Origin: Mortierella alpina
Lineage: Eukaryota > Mortierellomycota > Mortierellomycetes > Mortierellales > Mortierellaceae
Assembly (NCBI GenBank): GCA_029449245.1
Contig: JANATF010000018.1
Coordinates: 62,001 to 126,000 of the forward strand
Direction of reading: 5' to 3'
DNA: 64,000 nt
Position numbers and translations under genes: made by a program
The notes under the pieces: model-generated
What the model saw: only the letters and a program-made list of their open reading frames with translations
What the model was told of the DNA's origin: nothing
Database searches by the model: none
In this document: positions 34,242 to 46,792 of the stretch, in pieces
Numbering within the stretch: the stretch's first letter is position 1
How the letters are laid out: the number at the start of each line of letters is the position of its first letter

Positions 34242-35939
34242 GTATTAGGCAAGGATTATAGGTAGCTCGATAAAGGCAAACGCAAAGGTAAGGTGCAGCG
34301 AGACAAAAAGTCAATGAGAAGAGGAGAGTGGAAAAGGACCACTTTGACTCTGATAATTTATATGAATTGAAGAAGGATGTCATGCGGCGGGCGTAGTATC
34401 GGTGCTTCCAATGCATTGTATTCATGCTGTTCTGCTTAATGGTCAATGCAGCGTGGTGAAGACCGCCTCTTTAAGGAGGGTACATGGACATTGGGAGAGG
34501 GCAAAAAAAGAGGGAGGGAAGGCCATTGATCGAACCACACGCTCAGTACCTTTTTCTTGCATTCATTCAAGCACCTTCCGCTGCTGGGCAGAGGCGCTCG
34601 ATATGCATAACTCTTCCAAACACAAACGCTCCTCAATGCAGAACAGAGCAAGCATACAAACTGGACATGCACATTGTACTGTACCATGCGAAGCTCCTCG
34701 CCAAAGCAGGAATGTCTGCTTTTTTTGCTCGAGTTTATCTCCTTTTCCTCGTGCGGCCTGAAGGAGTACGGCCGATGCTCATGCACCGTTCTTTGTTCAG
34801 CAAATAGTTGTGCTTTGATGCAACCTGCGACAACTTTCTCGTCGTTTCGACCAGCCTCACAAAAAAGTCACGCATTCCTAAACACAAGGACCCGGATCTC
34901 GGGGAAAGCGAAGCATGAAGCTCTCATCGCGAGAGCTATTATACTCTTCTTTTTTTTTTGAAATAGATATTTTCCGCTCCGTGTTTGTTTTGTGCGCCGT
35001 CGGTCTTGGTTGCCAACCTCCTATTTTGTTTCCAAAGTGGCCAGCGCTCTCGGCGGTTCAGACTTTGGTGTCGCCGAGCAATACCCAGTGAGACAGGATT
35101 GACAACCTACAGCTATTCACTTGTCTCTAGCTCTATGTCCATGCTTTTGTGTTTGGGGAGCCACTTTTGCACCTTTTGCGCACTCACGTTTGGAGAAAAG
35201 GCGGTGGCCAAAAAAAAAAAAAAAAAAAAAAAGGCACAACGGAAAGTAAGGGCGCAGTCATCCCTGCACAGTTTAAGATGCCGAGTCTACACTTCAGAGT
35301 GCAGAGAGCTGAGATGGAAGGTCTGCACCAAAAGAACGGAAGGCATTCTGCAACGCAGCTTTACAAGATATGATGACTGACTTTATTTTTTTTTATCTTT
35401 TTAGAAAGTATTCCTTTATGCAATGCTGTCTACCCTGACTTATTCACGTTGCCTTGTATCAGCTCAGCTTGTGCTGCCCAGACTAGAAGTCATTCTAGCA
35501 GCCGACAGAGGTGCCATTGGCATTTGTGCGGGTTTGTGCTCCGGGCCAGAAAGGGGTAGAGGGTTTCGAGTTTAGGTGCGCTGGCACTGAGCCTCAACCT
35601 CGTTCGCTCAACGTTCCAGCCCCACGCGCCATCCTCCTCCCCCTTGATCCAAGAGTGGGTTTTCAGAATTCAGGTTGGGCTGCCGCTCAAGGTGCTGGTG
35701 GACGTCTCACAATCCCAAACGCCCTCAAAAAGCTCATGCCTTCCACCCTCACGTACGCCCACTGTACGGCTCATGTCGACGCGTCCAAAGCCCGCTCAAG
35801 AAAACACAAACGCGCGCGCCGGTTGGCTGTTAAATGAAATCTAAGCCACGAGCCGTACTGTGAGTGTGATGTGTCCACCAGTTGCTCACCATCTCTCCTC
35901 CTCCAATCCTCTACTCACCTCACACGCTCCTTGTTCATC
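34242..35939. other. Intergenic region without recognisable gene
   Basis: About 1.7 kb between the divergently transcribed Ser-rich gene (-) and RPA3 (+), so it holds both promoters. It contains a 23-A homopolymer at 35210-35232. Open frames near 34484-35380 are short and without domains. Confidence 0.5.
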
Positions 35940-36755
35940 ATGGCAACCACATTCCCTTCCACGCCTCGCGTCAACTCTGCGATGCTCACCCAGTTGGTCG
36001 GACAGACCGTTAGATTCGTCGGGAAAATCATTGAGGTACAACATTGGACTGGATCGAAACGCCTTCCTGGCGCCAAGGGAAAGGCACAAGGCAACGAGGC
36101 GCGAGTGGCGGCCCCTGTGCAAGTGGATATTACAACATGCTCTCGAAGGCAAAAGTCACTCTGCAGAACACGAAGCAGATAGCCTAAACGTAGCGGCGAC
36201 GCAGGATGGTCCCAACTTTTACAACTTTGGATTTTCGGTGGCAAAGGGGTCGAATGACTTGACCTTTTTATTCCATTCGCCTCGTCCAGACCTCTCATTG
36301 ACATGGTTTCCTCTTGTATCTTGTACCGCTTCCTTAGCAAAACGGCACACGGGCTGTCTTTTCCGCCCCGGATAAGGGTCAGGTCCATGTACATATGACC
36401 GAGGTATGTTACGTGCCTTGTTTTCTTCAAAAAACGTCTACTCCAAGATGCTGGCTACGTATTAAAATTCTTCCTATTGCTTTGTTTTCTCTAGCAATCA
36501 CAATACGGAACACAGTTTGTGGAAGTCATTGGAGTGGTGAACGGCGATCATTCGATTTCAGAGATGACCTCGACGAATTTCGGCAACGAGTTTGGTAAGC
36601 GGGATGCGAATCTATGTTTTTTTCTCTATCTTACTCGATGCAGGCACTACTGTTTTGCTAACATCTCTCTGTGGATGACCTTGTCTGGCAACGTAGATAT
36701 TGATACGTATAATGAGGCAGTGAAGAAGATGCAGCAGTTCCCATCCGTGTTCTAG
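35940..36755 (+). CDS. RFA3: Replication protein A 14-kDa subunit (RPA3)
   Basis: Four exons (35940-36035, 36338-36403, 36495-36594, 36697-36755) join in phase to 106 residues, the normal family length. The protein reads MATTFPSTPRVNSAMLTQLV, GQTVRFVGKIIEQNGTRAVF, SAPDKGQVHVHMTE, QYGTQFVEVIGVVN, then IDTYNEAVKKMQQFPSVF. This matches the single OB fold of RPA3: R-N-ML-Q near the start, VRFVGKI, the VEV-G-V strand, and the ending YN-AV-----FP-F. RPA3 completes the RPA heterotrimer that coats single-stranded DNA in replication and repair. The exon 2 start was fixed by the phase-0 acceptor at 36337. A 3' AAATAAAA near 36918 may be the poly(A) signal. Confidence 0.9.
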
Positions 36756-37399
36756 AGAGCAAGATTGGATTCTTGCCCCATTCTTCCACCAAAGCATCAG
36801 GAACTGAACGCAGTTGAATTGTCGAGACGCACTCAGCACACAGGACGCAGGACACAGCACACAGGACGCAGGCTTTTCTGTCGCATGGGCGCACTGTACT
36901 TGTACAACATTATTATCAAATAAAAACTGGGGCGTGGCGACACTCGCCTATGATCTACTACGAGTTTCGAGCATTGCCAAGCACAAGGGAAGTCGGTGGG
37001 TCATAGGGCTACTTGCGGTATATATACGTTCCATATTCCATGCCACCCTCAGTCTAAAAACGACGCGAGGGAAACGGCGGATGCTCCCCTGAAGGACACT
37101 CTACGCTGCAGTTGTGCGCAGGCCAGCGTTCATTTAAATTGGAGGCCTGAGAGCTTGAAATTTTTGTTCACCCTGCTGTCCACCCACTCCCTTCGATTCC
37201 TTGTGCCCCTCTTCTCCAGTCCTCGCACTCTTGTTTCCACCTCACCCATTCTTAAGACTACACCATTTCCCACCGGTACTCGCTGGCATTGTTGCATCCC
37301 CTCACACCTGTCTCAAGAACACCTCAATTCAAGCCGTGCACGCAGACACATAGGCCTATTGCAATTCCCGCGAACACACTCTAAACAGTCTCACACAGC
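36756..37399. other. RPA3 3' end and promoter of the lectin gene
   Basis: A 640-nt tandem spacer. A short direct repeat of CACAGGACGCAGGA-like units lies at 36838-36870. A TATATATA element lies at about 37018-37026, 375 nt before the lectin ATG, followed by a pyrimidine-rich leader. No gene. Confidence 0.5.
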
Positions 37400-39419
37400 A
37401 TGAGAGCATCACTCCTGCTGCTCCCTGCAGCCCTAGCCTCGTCCGCATTCGCATGGGGTCGCGAGAACCCTAGCAAGCCTCCAGTAGACACCGTGCCGCC
37501 AGCAGAGAGGCGCCGCTATGACTACAAACAGTCCCTCAAGAAGCCGTTCATGTACAATGGAGCCATTCCATTCTGGGGACAGCATGGCAGTATGTTGCCC
37601 CGCATCGCAATCTCTCATAGTTCTTAGTTTTAGTTTGCGGTGTTCAAACCAACCAACCTTGTATGTCCTTGCCTTTTTGGCCCCATAGACTCGTTTGTTG
37701 CTCTAGACTTTATCCGTCTCGCTCCTTCGGTCCCAGGCCTCAAAGGCTCGGTGTGGCGATCAAGTCCGAACGAGTACAAAGAGTGGGAGGTTGAGTTTTC
37801 CTTCAAGGCATTCGGGCAAGGTCAAGTTGGCGGCAAAGGACTCGCCTTCTGGTACACGCAGGAGCGGGCCATTGAAGGCCCCGTCTTTGGAAGCAAGGAT
37901 TTGTGGAAGGGTCTGGGCGTGTTTATGGACACAAGCGATCCAGCTAATCAGGTTCGTACAACACACTCGTTACGATGATGGTGGAGCAAGAGGAGGAGGA
38001 GGAGGAAGAGCCACTGCTATCGCTATCGAGTACTCCTTTTTTCACCCCCTCCTCCCCTGAAGCTGTTTGCAACTTGAATATGCTGGCTAGACTAAGCTGA
38101 CCCTCCTATTGATCTTGGTAATACCGCCGTAACAGAGGAGCAATTCGGTCATCTATGGGATCATGAACGATGGCACGAAAAAGTTTCCAGCAAACCCAAC
38201 GGCCAACACGAACAGCTTTGGCGGTTGTCTTCGCGATTACAAGAACTCGCCTGTGCCCGTCGTTGTCAGGGTCTCCTACGTCGGAGGCACGTTGAAGGTG
38301 TCTGCAGACACGCACTTCAAGGGCAAAAAGCTTGTCACTTGCTTTGAGCAAAAGGACTTGCAGTTGCCTATCGGGTATCACTTTGGACTCTCCGTAAGTG
38401 CATTCGGGATTGAGCAGAGACGGCGCGTATTTGATACAGGAAGATCCACTCTAATGATTCGCGTCTACCGTCTTTTTGATATCTTTTTTTGATCTACTGC
38501 CGTTTACATGCAAACAGGCGGAGGCTGCGGAAAATGGCAGTCCAGACGACCATGATCTCTATACATTCGAAGTGTACGAGGTGAATCCCCCGCCAAAGGC
38601 AATGGTAAGACACGCCGTCGTCGTCGTTTACTCTGCTTGAAGATCTTGACCATAGAGTCTATGAAACGAGCCTTAACCTTTTCAATTTTTTTCGTCCTTT
38701 ATCGTCTCATAGAAACCTCTGCGACCTCATGAGGAGGCCATGATCAAGCAGGGCAAGGAAGCCAAAGTGGATGAAAAAGACAAGGAAACTTACGACGAAA
38801 TGCAAAAGCTCGTGGAGATACAAGAAGCAAAACTCAAAGAGGAGACTGATGGGCCTGGAATCCTTTCTGCAGTAAGTTTGTTAGAAGGTATCGATAAAGA
38901 CGATCTGCAGCATGTGCTGACTCCATTCTTGTAACTCTGCGCTACCAGGCACAAGTCGCAGCAACTGTGAGCGACACTCAATTCCGGATCATAGAGTCGC
39001 TTAATAGTATCCACAGCAAGTTGGAATCCCTAGGTGCGCCGATGCAACCACCCGAGTCGACATCGGCCTCGCTGGAGGAGATTAACCGGAAGATCAGCTC
39101 GATGGCGGCGTCTTTGCACGCGATGGAGGCTGTTGTCCAGGGCATGGTGGACCACATCACGAAACAAGGGAGTGTTGGCAGTGATCTCGGGCCGGACATC
39201 ACCAAGGTGCTGAAGGAGGAGCTGCAGAACTTGAATGCCAAGATGGAGGATATGGACTCGCGGCAGTCGTTCCAGCACCGAATCACGCAGAACCGCCTTG
39301 TGAGCTCAACCTCGTGGGTGTCGTATGTGGTGTTCCTGATCCTGCTTCAGATTGTGGCCGTGTCTGTGTACACCTGGTACAAGAAGCGCCTCGAGATGAA
39401 CGAGAAGAAGTTCCTCTGA
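37400..39419 (+). CDS. L-type lectin cargo receptor (ERGIC-53 / Emp47 family)
   Basis: Six exons (37400-37589, 37689-37951, 38136-38393, 38518-38604, 38713-38871, 38949-39419) join in phase to 475 residues. A signal peptide (MRASLLLLPAALASSAFA) leads to the leguminous-type lectin domain, about residues 40-270: PFWGQHGNSFVALDFIRLAP, KGLAFWYTQE, GLGVFMDTSDPANQRNNSV, SYVGGTLKVSAD and GYHFGLS. A charged coiled coil follows (about 280-430), likely for oligomers. One transmembrane helix (VSYVVFLILLQIVAVSVYTW) and a short cytosolic tail end in KKFL. The tail combines a dilysine and a hydrophobic pair like the KKFF of ERGIC-53, so the protein should cycle between ER and Golgi, carrying N-glycosylated cargo. 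No neighbours suggest a more specific role. Confidence 0.93.
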
Positions 39420-41051
39420 GAGTGAGAGCCATACGTTTGTTTTTGCAATGGTGAATACACGTGACTCTCCTCACAGCCTTTTTTCCTTTCTCCCCCCTCA
39501 CTTTGCACTCTTTTTTTTTTTTCCTTTGTCTCTCCCCTCTCACCCACATCTGTTGCCTAATCGAGCATCTCCTTCCTTAATCGTAAGTGCGGCCAAACTT
39601 GGCAGACAATGATGCCGAAAAGGAGTCGCGGGTCACCTTAGTCTCCATCTGCCCATCGTCGCCTTTGTCTTCGAGAGTTGCCCTGCTTCCATGCCTTGTT
39701 TCCATCGTCATCCTCATCAGCAGCTGGGCAAAAACCCTTTTTCTTTTTTTTTTTCTTTTTTTTCTTTTTTTTCTGACTCTTCCTTTTCATTGTTGTCTAT
39801 GTCCATACGACCATCGACGTCTACCACTGCCACCACCATCACTTCTTCATAACTCACAACAACAACAGAAACAAAGTGAAAAGCTCATAGGATTCAAAGA
39901 ATCGTTTTCGTGTCTCTCCATTTGATCCCGCCTGACTCACTTCCATCTCGGATGTTTTTACCCCTCAGCTACATGTCTAACCAGGAATGATGGGAGTGGC
40001 GGGATGAGGTTGCAAAGGCAGTAAACGCCACCCCGCTGGCGGTGCGTGTCTGTGGTGAGGGTGGTTTTTTCATTTGTGGATCTGGATGCCAAAGAGGATA
40101 TATGAGAAAAAGATAGAAAGATTGATGACAGAGCGAGCAGGCGCTCTTGGATGACAATCGTACTCTTTACGCAGCCTCCCCCATTCCCGTCCGCGCAAAT
40201 AAGGATCACCACTGCGCTGTCTCGTCTTGGCGAGCATAAAACCAAAAATGTTGTGCTGTTGCATCCCTCCAAGTACACACGCTAATATAGAGCGAGAGAG
40301 AGAGAGAGAAAGAAAGAGAGAGAAAGAGGACGTGAGAGAGTATGGATGCGGCACACGTTACGAGGGGGGCCCTAGGATGAATGGAGTTGTGGCAAGGGAC
40401 AGCAAGCCCGAGCAAGCGACTGTTGTGCTGTGCGTCTCCAGACTCTCCATCAAGACCCGTCCCCTGGACTGTGGCGTGATGTGGCAAGGTGGTCCTGGGA
40501 ACGCCGTGGGTGGACCGCGAGGCGAGACCTGGGGACGGGCGTAACACACCAATCGAATTTCCGTCTGGGGGCGGACAAGAGCGCAGTGGCGCATGGCTGG
40601 GAGGGGAAAACAGACGATGGGAAGGGAGATAGTGGGGAGGGAACTGGACACATCGGAACTCGATATGGATTGTTATCACCGAAGCAACGATGGGGAAGAA
40701 AAACAGCACCACAGGCAGAAATACAACATTTCTCTCTCCTACTCTCTCTCTCTCTCCCTTTTGTTACTCTTGTTTCTTTCCCTGGCTCACACTACCTTCA
40801 AGTCTTCTAACTCGAGACCTTGCCCTCTCCCTTAGCCATCCTTTAGTTGCAGCTACAAACAATTGCTACTACAAGCACCCGCAGGGCCATCCTCTCAAGC
40901 GACTTGCACAAAGGACTATCAGGAATACCTCGTCCCTTTCTCTTTTCACCTTTCATCTGCCTTTATCCGTGCCTGTGTCTGGGTTCACGAGAAACGTCGC
41001 ACAGCAAAAAGCACGGCAAAAGCACTGCACAAGAGATCAGCGAAACATCCA
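39420..41051. other. Intergenic region upstream of MCM1
   Basis: About 1.6 kb with no supported gene. It contains pyrimidine tracts (39730-39775), a (GA)n tract at about 40293-40330, and a CT-rich stretch at 40730-40765 that is probably promoter/leader of MCM1. The overlapping open frames on both strands are low complexity. Confidence 0.55.
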
Positions 41052-42170
41052 ATGAGCGCAAAACGAAACCAGGCCACTGCTGCCGTCGGGGAGCCCCCTA
41101 GTGAGTACCAGTCTGACGAGGGCGGAAACGAATCTCATATGGACAAGAAGTTCAAGCAGGTCAATGGCGATGACGACGACGGCGACGACGATGATGAAGA
41201 GGAAGAGCCACCCAAGGGAAACAACAAGCGCGCAGGGCGAAGAAAGATCAAAATCGAGTACATCGAGGACAAGAGCAGACGCCACATCACTTTTTCAAAG
41301 CGCAAGTCGGGCATTATGAAGAAGGTACTGTACCTTTCTTTGTTGCATTTTCAGGAGCGATGCGGGAAACCTGTGTTCCGACGTCGGAGATCGTTGTGTT
41401 AACAAATTTGAATGGCCATATTGCCATTGCAGGCATTCGAGCTGAGCACCCTCACGGGCACGCAGGTGTTGCTGCTTGTTGTATCCGAGACAGGTCTGGT
41501 ATATACCTTCACGACTCCCAAGCTGCAGCCTTTGGTCACAAAGTCGGAGGGCAAGAACCTGATCCAGGCTTGCCTGCACGCTCCCGACAAGGAGCCCACT
41601 CCTGTAAGTGTTTTCCATTCTGTCTATGAGACCCTACCGTTTCGGATGCCACTGATACCCTCTTACTCATATTGTTGTGTGCATGTGCTACTGTAGGAGC
41701 CTTATCAGGACGCTGAGCAGGAGGGTTCTCCAGCAGAAGGGTCAGAGCAGGAGCACGAGGAACATGAGTCAGCATCACCCCCTCCTCCGCAATCCCAGGC
41801 ACCACCAGTGTCGCATCCACAACAGCAGCAACCCCAGTACCAGCCACAACAACACCAGCAGCAGCAGCAGCCACCACAGCAAAATCAAGGACAGGGTCAG
41901 GGACAAGGACAAGGACAGGGACAAGGTGGTCAGCCGCCCTACAGCGCAGCGACGATGGGCATGTATCCACCCCCGTACAATCACATCCCTTTCCCTGCGC
42001 AATCTCCTCCTTATGGGTATCCTCCAATGAACATGAACTATCAGCAGCCGCCAGCGTCCGGGGGTCCTCCTGGAGGTCCTCTGCTCCCACCACCACCTCC
42101 TCAGTATTGGGCACCGACACCTCAGCAACAGCAAGAACAAGACGCGAAGGGAGGCCGCGGCGAAAAGTGA
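41052..42170 (+). CDS. MCM1: MADS-box transcription factor, SRF/MCM1 type
   Basis: Three exons (41052-41324, 41433-41603, 41697-42170) join in phase 0 to 305 residues. The MADS domain spans about residues 58-115 across the first intron: GRRKIKIEYIEDKSRRHITF, SKRKSGIMKK, then AFELSTLTGTQVLLLVVSET and GLVYTFTTPKLQPLV. This is the type I (SRF/MCM1) form, followed by the SAM region that recruits cofactors. An acidic run (DDDDGDDDDEEEEPP) precedes the MADS box, as in yeast Mcm1 relatives. The C-terminus is Q/P-rich with GQ repeats. It binds CArG-like boxes and acts in cell-cycle and mating-type genes through partners; those partners are not in this window. Confidence 0.95.
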
Positions 42171-42677
42171 GCGAGAGCGAAAGGCAGAGTGCGTGGACGG
42201 CATGTGTGCAGGATGATGGCATATCTCGCACCATTTATATATATTTGTATACAGCACTTATAAGAACGACCTGGTTTTGAGAGCGCATGCTTGTGAGATG
42301 CTGTTCTTGTAGAGGCGCGAGAGCCAATATGCTGTTGCCAAGGAGGGATGGCTGGCTGTAGGGCCTCTGTGGATATGGCAGACGCGAGAAGCAGGCCTAT
42401 CGAAGGGATCGAAGCAGGTCGCACCCCTTTGGAAAACACGAGCCACATTCAAAAAATGAATTTCTTCACCCTCGTTCTTTTCTCCGTTTGTCGCCTTCTG
42501 TCTTTTTTACTCTGCTGCTCGCGTCCCATTGTTCGGCCTGCTCGCTATTTCGATTCCTCAGCAGCCCTCCCTCGCCCTTGCCATTGTTGTCGAGTGGACG
42601 CCTTTGGATTCCCATCAGCCAACCTCATTCGTGTCCACAGGCGCTGCATGCACACAAGATCGCCAGTCTAACCACCC
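42171..42677. other. MCM1 3' end and Mif2 promoter
   Basis: A 507-nt tandem spacer. The A/T-rich segment at 42234-42262 is the likely MCM1 polyadenylation region. A pyrimidine-rich leader precedes the proposed Mif2 start. No gene is supported. Confidence 0.5.
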
Positions 42678-45542
42678 ATGGGCACGGTATGCAGGCAAGG
42701 AAAAGAGGGCGCCACGAAGACTTGAACCACAGCATGTTTCCTGGTGCTCACTCTCGCAATACCACCCACTCTCCCGACCTCCAATAGACCCACGAAGGCA
42801 GCGTTCGCGTCAGAGGCAACAGGTTCTTCGACATTGGCGTCGCTGGCAGGTATATGCGTGCGCATTGAGGCTACGCGAATGCATTCTCTCCATCGACCAA
42901 GCAGCGTATCCTGATCAAAATCTCTTTTATCAAATAGGCGGACGGGCATCACTGTCAAGCCCAACGTCAAGAAGGATGCTGATGGATTGGACAATATCGA
43001 CGACTTTTGGGATGATGGAAATGATACCAGCATCGCTCCAGCGCCATTTCAAGATCAGAGTCAAAGCCAGGAGAGGCATTGGCTTCAGGCAACATCATAT
43101 CACGCAAGCAATCAGCCAGTGGTCGAGGCTCAAGAACTAGAGCTGTCAAGGAGGCAGCATCCGCCAAGAATCAGCGAGTATATTGATCCCCACTTTGTGG
43201 ATGAGGTGGTGCATGACATCCCAGAGGAACTCCTCTCGACACCTTCCTCGCGGAGATCTCCATCCGAGTTCAACTCGGCACCATCTAACCCAATTTACAC
43301 CTCTGTCAGCGATCGTCCTCAGGCACAAGGTACGCCCACAGAGCAGACATCTCGTTTTTGTTCTTTTCCGTCGTTCTCGCTAACAAGACATATCGCTTTG
43401 CCACACTGTAGAGACTCGCATGCCATCAAGTGACATCCACAACCCCTCAATGGATGAGTCTCCATCGTCATCGGCTATCAAGAGACACATTAACTTTACG
43501 CAAGATCTGTCTGAGGCAGAGCCAGAGTTTGAAGGAACGCCGATAATGAACCTTGGATCATCCTACAGGAGCACCATTCCCAGGAACCATGGGCAGAGGA
43601 TAGAAATGGATTCGCCAGAAAGCGCAAACCGCGGCTCCAGCCAATGGACACTAAATGCTCTGCCAACATCAGCTACTCGTATAAATACTCGTCGACCCAC
43701 TCCTTTACATGCCGAGACCTTACCCTCTTCCAGGATCAGAGGTACGGTTTCATCACACATACGATACACAGGTCCTTCAAAGGCTTTTGATCTCGAGTTT
43801 GCAGACTCGGGTTCAGTCTCAGGCCCGGATGATATTGTTGATGAGGCGGACCAGGAAGACGATGATAGCCCACAGTTGCCTGAGACACCTTCGCGCGCCT
43901 CGCACAGCATTTTGGTTTCTGCAACACCAGTGTACCTCCGAGGACCGACCAAAACCGCTTCTTCGGCGAAATCGAGGGTGACTTCTGAAGCAGCCTTGCT
44001 TGAGGAGGAAGATGACCACAACGCGGCATATCAGTTTTCGGATGAGGAAGGCATTCAGGACCAAGGATATGACGACATTACTATTCCGTCAGGAAGTCAA
44101 AAGGACCGGCAAACAGTCCAGCCTGATAGAGAAGGGCTCCCGGAAGCCTCAGTGCGTGAGCGGGAACCGACAGATCCATCGAATTCAGAGGATGATACTC
44201 CGCCCAAACGCAGAATGATAAGACCTCGACGAGCTGCCAGTGCCAAGAAATCAGCAAGCAACATTCTAGATCAAGCAACTCAGCCGAACAAGCCCAAGCA
44301 ATCAAAGACAATGGATCCAGTAGCTGTAACAACACGTCCAGTTGAGACATCAGGGCGGGAGTCAAGGAAAAGAAAAGGGCCCCTTCAAGAAAGTACCACG
44401 CTGACTCTCGTACCATTGGAGCGCAAGGATAGGCCTGCGGAACAAGATGACCCTGGGAGTAATGCTTTGCCGATTCTATACCCTGGCCCTCTCACAACAC
44501 TCTGCTCATTTGGGCCTGCATATTCTAACTGTATGAGCCATCATTTCCCTATGATCTCCTAGTCCGCAGAAGTAACCGTGTTACATTCAAACCGCTCGAG
44601 TTCTGGAGGAATGAGCGCGTTATTCTTGGAAGGAGTGATAACACACCTCAGCCAGTCCCGATCATCAAGGGTGTGGTTCGGGCTCCCCCTCCAGAACCTG
44701 CAATAGGGCGAGGCATCAAGCGCACGCGGGGAAATACACAGCCATCAACAACCAAATCTCGGACAAAATCGGGAATCAGATATCCAAGGAGCCAATCCCA
44801 ACAATTTGATGATGGTGCGGACGCCGATGAAGAGGATGAAGCTCATAGCAGTGACCCAGAGCTACTAAGACAACAAGGATTCGCACAAACAATTCATCCG
44901 CAATTCGAATGCTTGAACCAGGCCACCGGAACCATTGTTGCTCGAGGTAAGGCGACCGCTATTGGAATATAGAGACTGTGTCCAATTAGCCAAAGCTGTT
45001 TATTCATTGTGAACCAAATATGATGTCTATATCCAGCATTAGCAGAGTCCAAGGACGCTACGCAGTTCCAGGATGTTCCTGGTGGGCACTACCAGTACCA
45101 TCGCGGGCTTGAGGACGACGACACAATCAGCTCAGGCATCGTCAGGATCCCAGGGCAAGGAACAAAGCCCAACAAGAATGCCTCGGCGAGTTCAGTGGTA
45201 TGGTCACAACAAGTAGTGCGTATGCCTCTATGTTACGTGTCTCAACTTGTGTTCATAGTCATACTAAGCTGCATATTCTTTTGTTAGGTTTACTATGTGA
45301 TCCAGGGCACGGTACAGGTGACAATCTACAAAAGCACGGTCATTCTTCACCGCGGTGGCCGATTCCTGGTCCCGCAAGGCAATCAGTATATGATCAAGAA
45401 TCTCTCCAGAAAAGAATGCCTTCTTTTTTTTGCACAGTCAAAATCGGCCATGCTTTCTGGACAAATGCCTCCGCCCGCAGCAAAGCAATCATCTATCAGA
45501 AGAAATCCGGAGCCACCCCGTAGGGCTGCAACTCGGGATTGA
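42678..45542 (+). CDS. MIF2: Inner kinetochore protein Mif2 / CENP-C
   Basis: Seven exons (42678-42686, 42788-42849, 42938-43329, 43412-44458, 44563-44946, 45037-45212, 45288-45542) join in phase to 774 residues. The N-terminus (NRFFDIGVAGRRTGITVKP) resembles the Mif2 N-terminal block. The CENP-C motif, RRSNRVTFKPLEFWRNERVI (about residue 505), binds the acidic face and C-terminal tail of CENP-A nucleosomes. The C-terminal cupin dimerisation domain reads GGHYQYHRGLEDDD, VYYVIQGTVQVTI, GGRFLVPQGNQYMIKN. The donor at 44459 was preferred over 44531 because the latter would leave a 32-nt intron; the chosen intron has a TTCTAAC branch site. The nine-nt first exon (Met-Gly-Thr) is the weakest part. 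The donor of exon 6 could also be 45198. The middle is Ser-rich and disordered, as usual. Confidence 0.88.
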
Positions 45543-45895
45543 ACAATTGTGGAGCCCTACATTGGCGCACCAGAATATTGCCTCGGATCTCACCGAAGGC
45601 ATCAATCAGGGGACAGCAACCATCTGCCAAGGACATATAGAAGGACAAAGCAATTGTATCACTAACGACATCATCCACCAAAGATAGCAGCGTGGGAGAC
45701 AATGGCATTTATTTTCTGCAGCAAAGAACCTTGTAAAAAAAACAAAGAGAATAAAGCGCATTTTGTATAATAGGACATGCTGAAGTACCGAGTCTTGGTT
45801 TGGTCAAGTCCTTGTGAAGAATATTTCATCCGCCAACTTGTCCGCGGCAAATATGTGATAGATGATGAATACTATGGACTGTTTGCTCATGATCT
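45543..45895. other. Convergent spacer Mif2 / WD40 relic
   Basis: About 350 nt between convergent coding ends. A-rich stretches at 45733-45757 (containing AATAAAG) may be the Mif2 poly(A) signal. No gene. Confidence 0.5.
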
Positions 45896-46792
45896 TTACG
45901 GCTCCTTCAAAAAACTCGGTTTGCTCACGGCACCGCGTTGCTCGAGAAAATGCATATTCGTCTTGCTCAAGCCCTGCGCATCCAAGATGTTGGTGTCTGA
46001 CACGGTCAAAAGATCATTGATCGAGCTCCAGCGTAGTTGGACAAGACACTGGTCGCCTATCACCTGCCATACGCGAACAGATCGATCGCCGCAGCCGGTA
46101 GCAATGTAACTACCATCTCCGTTGTCGGCCCAGGCGACACTTCTGACGATCCCATGGAAATCCCTGACCACCGTCAGGCACTGTCTTGATTCCACATCCC
46201 AGAGCCGCACCGTCTTGTCGACACTGCCCGAGGCAATCTGCTGACCGCTAGGCGAAAACACCACGCTCATCACATAATGGGTGTGGCCGCATAAGGTGGC
46301 GTCAAGTGCTCCAGACTGTGCATCCCACAGCCGAACCGTCCTGTCATTGCTGCCCGAGGCAATCTGCTGGCCGCTTGGCGAAGACACCACGCTGAAAACA
46401 TAGGAGGTGTGGCCGCTTAGTTTGAGTGTCTTCACCCAAGTTGCAGCGTTGTACAGGCTAATAGTACCACCGCCGATGCCAACAGCAAGTGTCGTCCTGC
46501 CCGGAGAGTACGCGCACGATAGTACCTGGCTTTCTTCCTCAAGATACGGATATTCGCCAAATCGGACGTCCTCCATGTGCGCGTTGCTCAAATCTGCTTG
46601 ACGCAACCAGATATTGCGTCTCCAGTCCATGGCTCTGATGCAATCCTCCTCAAGATGAAAAGACGTAGTCGTTCTCCAAAACTTTGTCTCGTTTACAGTT
46701 ATTGTGAGCAACACGCGCGGAGAACCTCGTTTGGTCGTCTGTCCACAGCCCGCACATACTGGCGCCTTTCCATTCTTAGCTACCACGCCCAA
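45896..46792 (-). pseudogene. Truncated NACHT-WD40 relic (WD40 C-terminal part only)
   Basis: An open frame of 298 residues. From about residue 60 (RNIWLRQADLSNAHMEDVRF) it matches the pentapeptide tail and the first, last and two middle WD40 repeats of the neighbouring NACHT-WD40 genes, ending in the same FLEQRGAVS...LKEP tail. Everything upstream, about 1,100 residues with the helical domain and NACHT, is missing. The first 60 residues are unrelated to the full genes, so homology stops abruptly near 46612. Four repeats are too few for a closed propeller. It is divergent from both full copies, hence an older deletion derivative. It could be expressed, because the frame is intact, so pseudogene is a judgement rather than a proof. 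Confidence 0.65.

Noticed and set aside
44531-44562. 32-nt intron in Mif2
   Set aside because: Too short for splicing. The donor at 44459 gives a 104-nt intron in the same phase with a TTCTAAC branch site.
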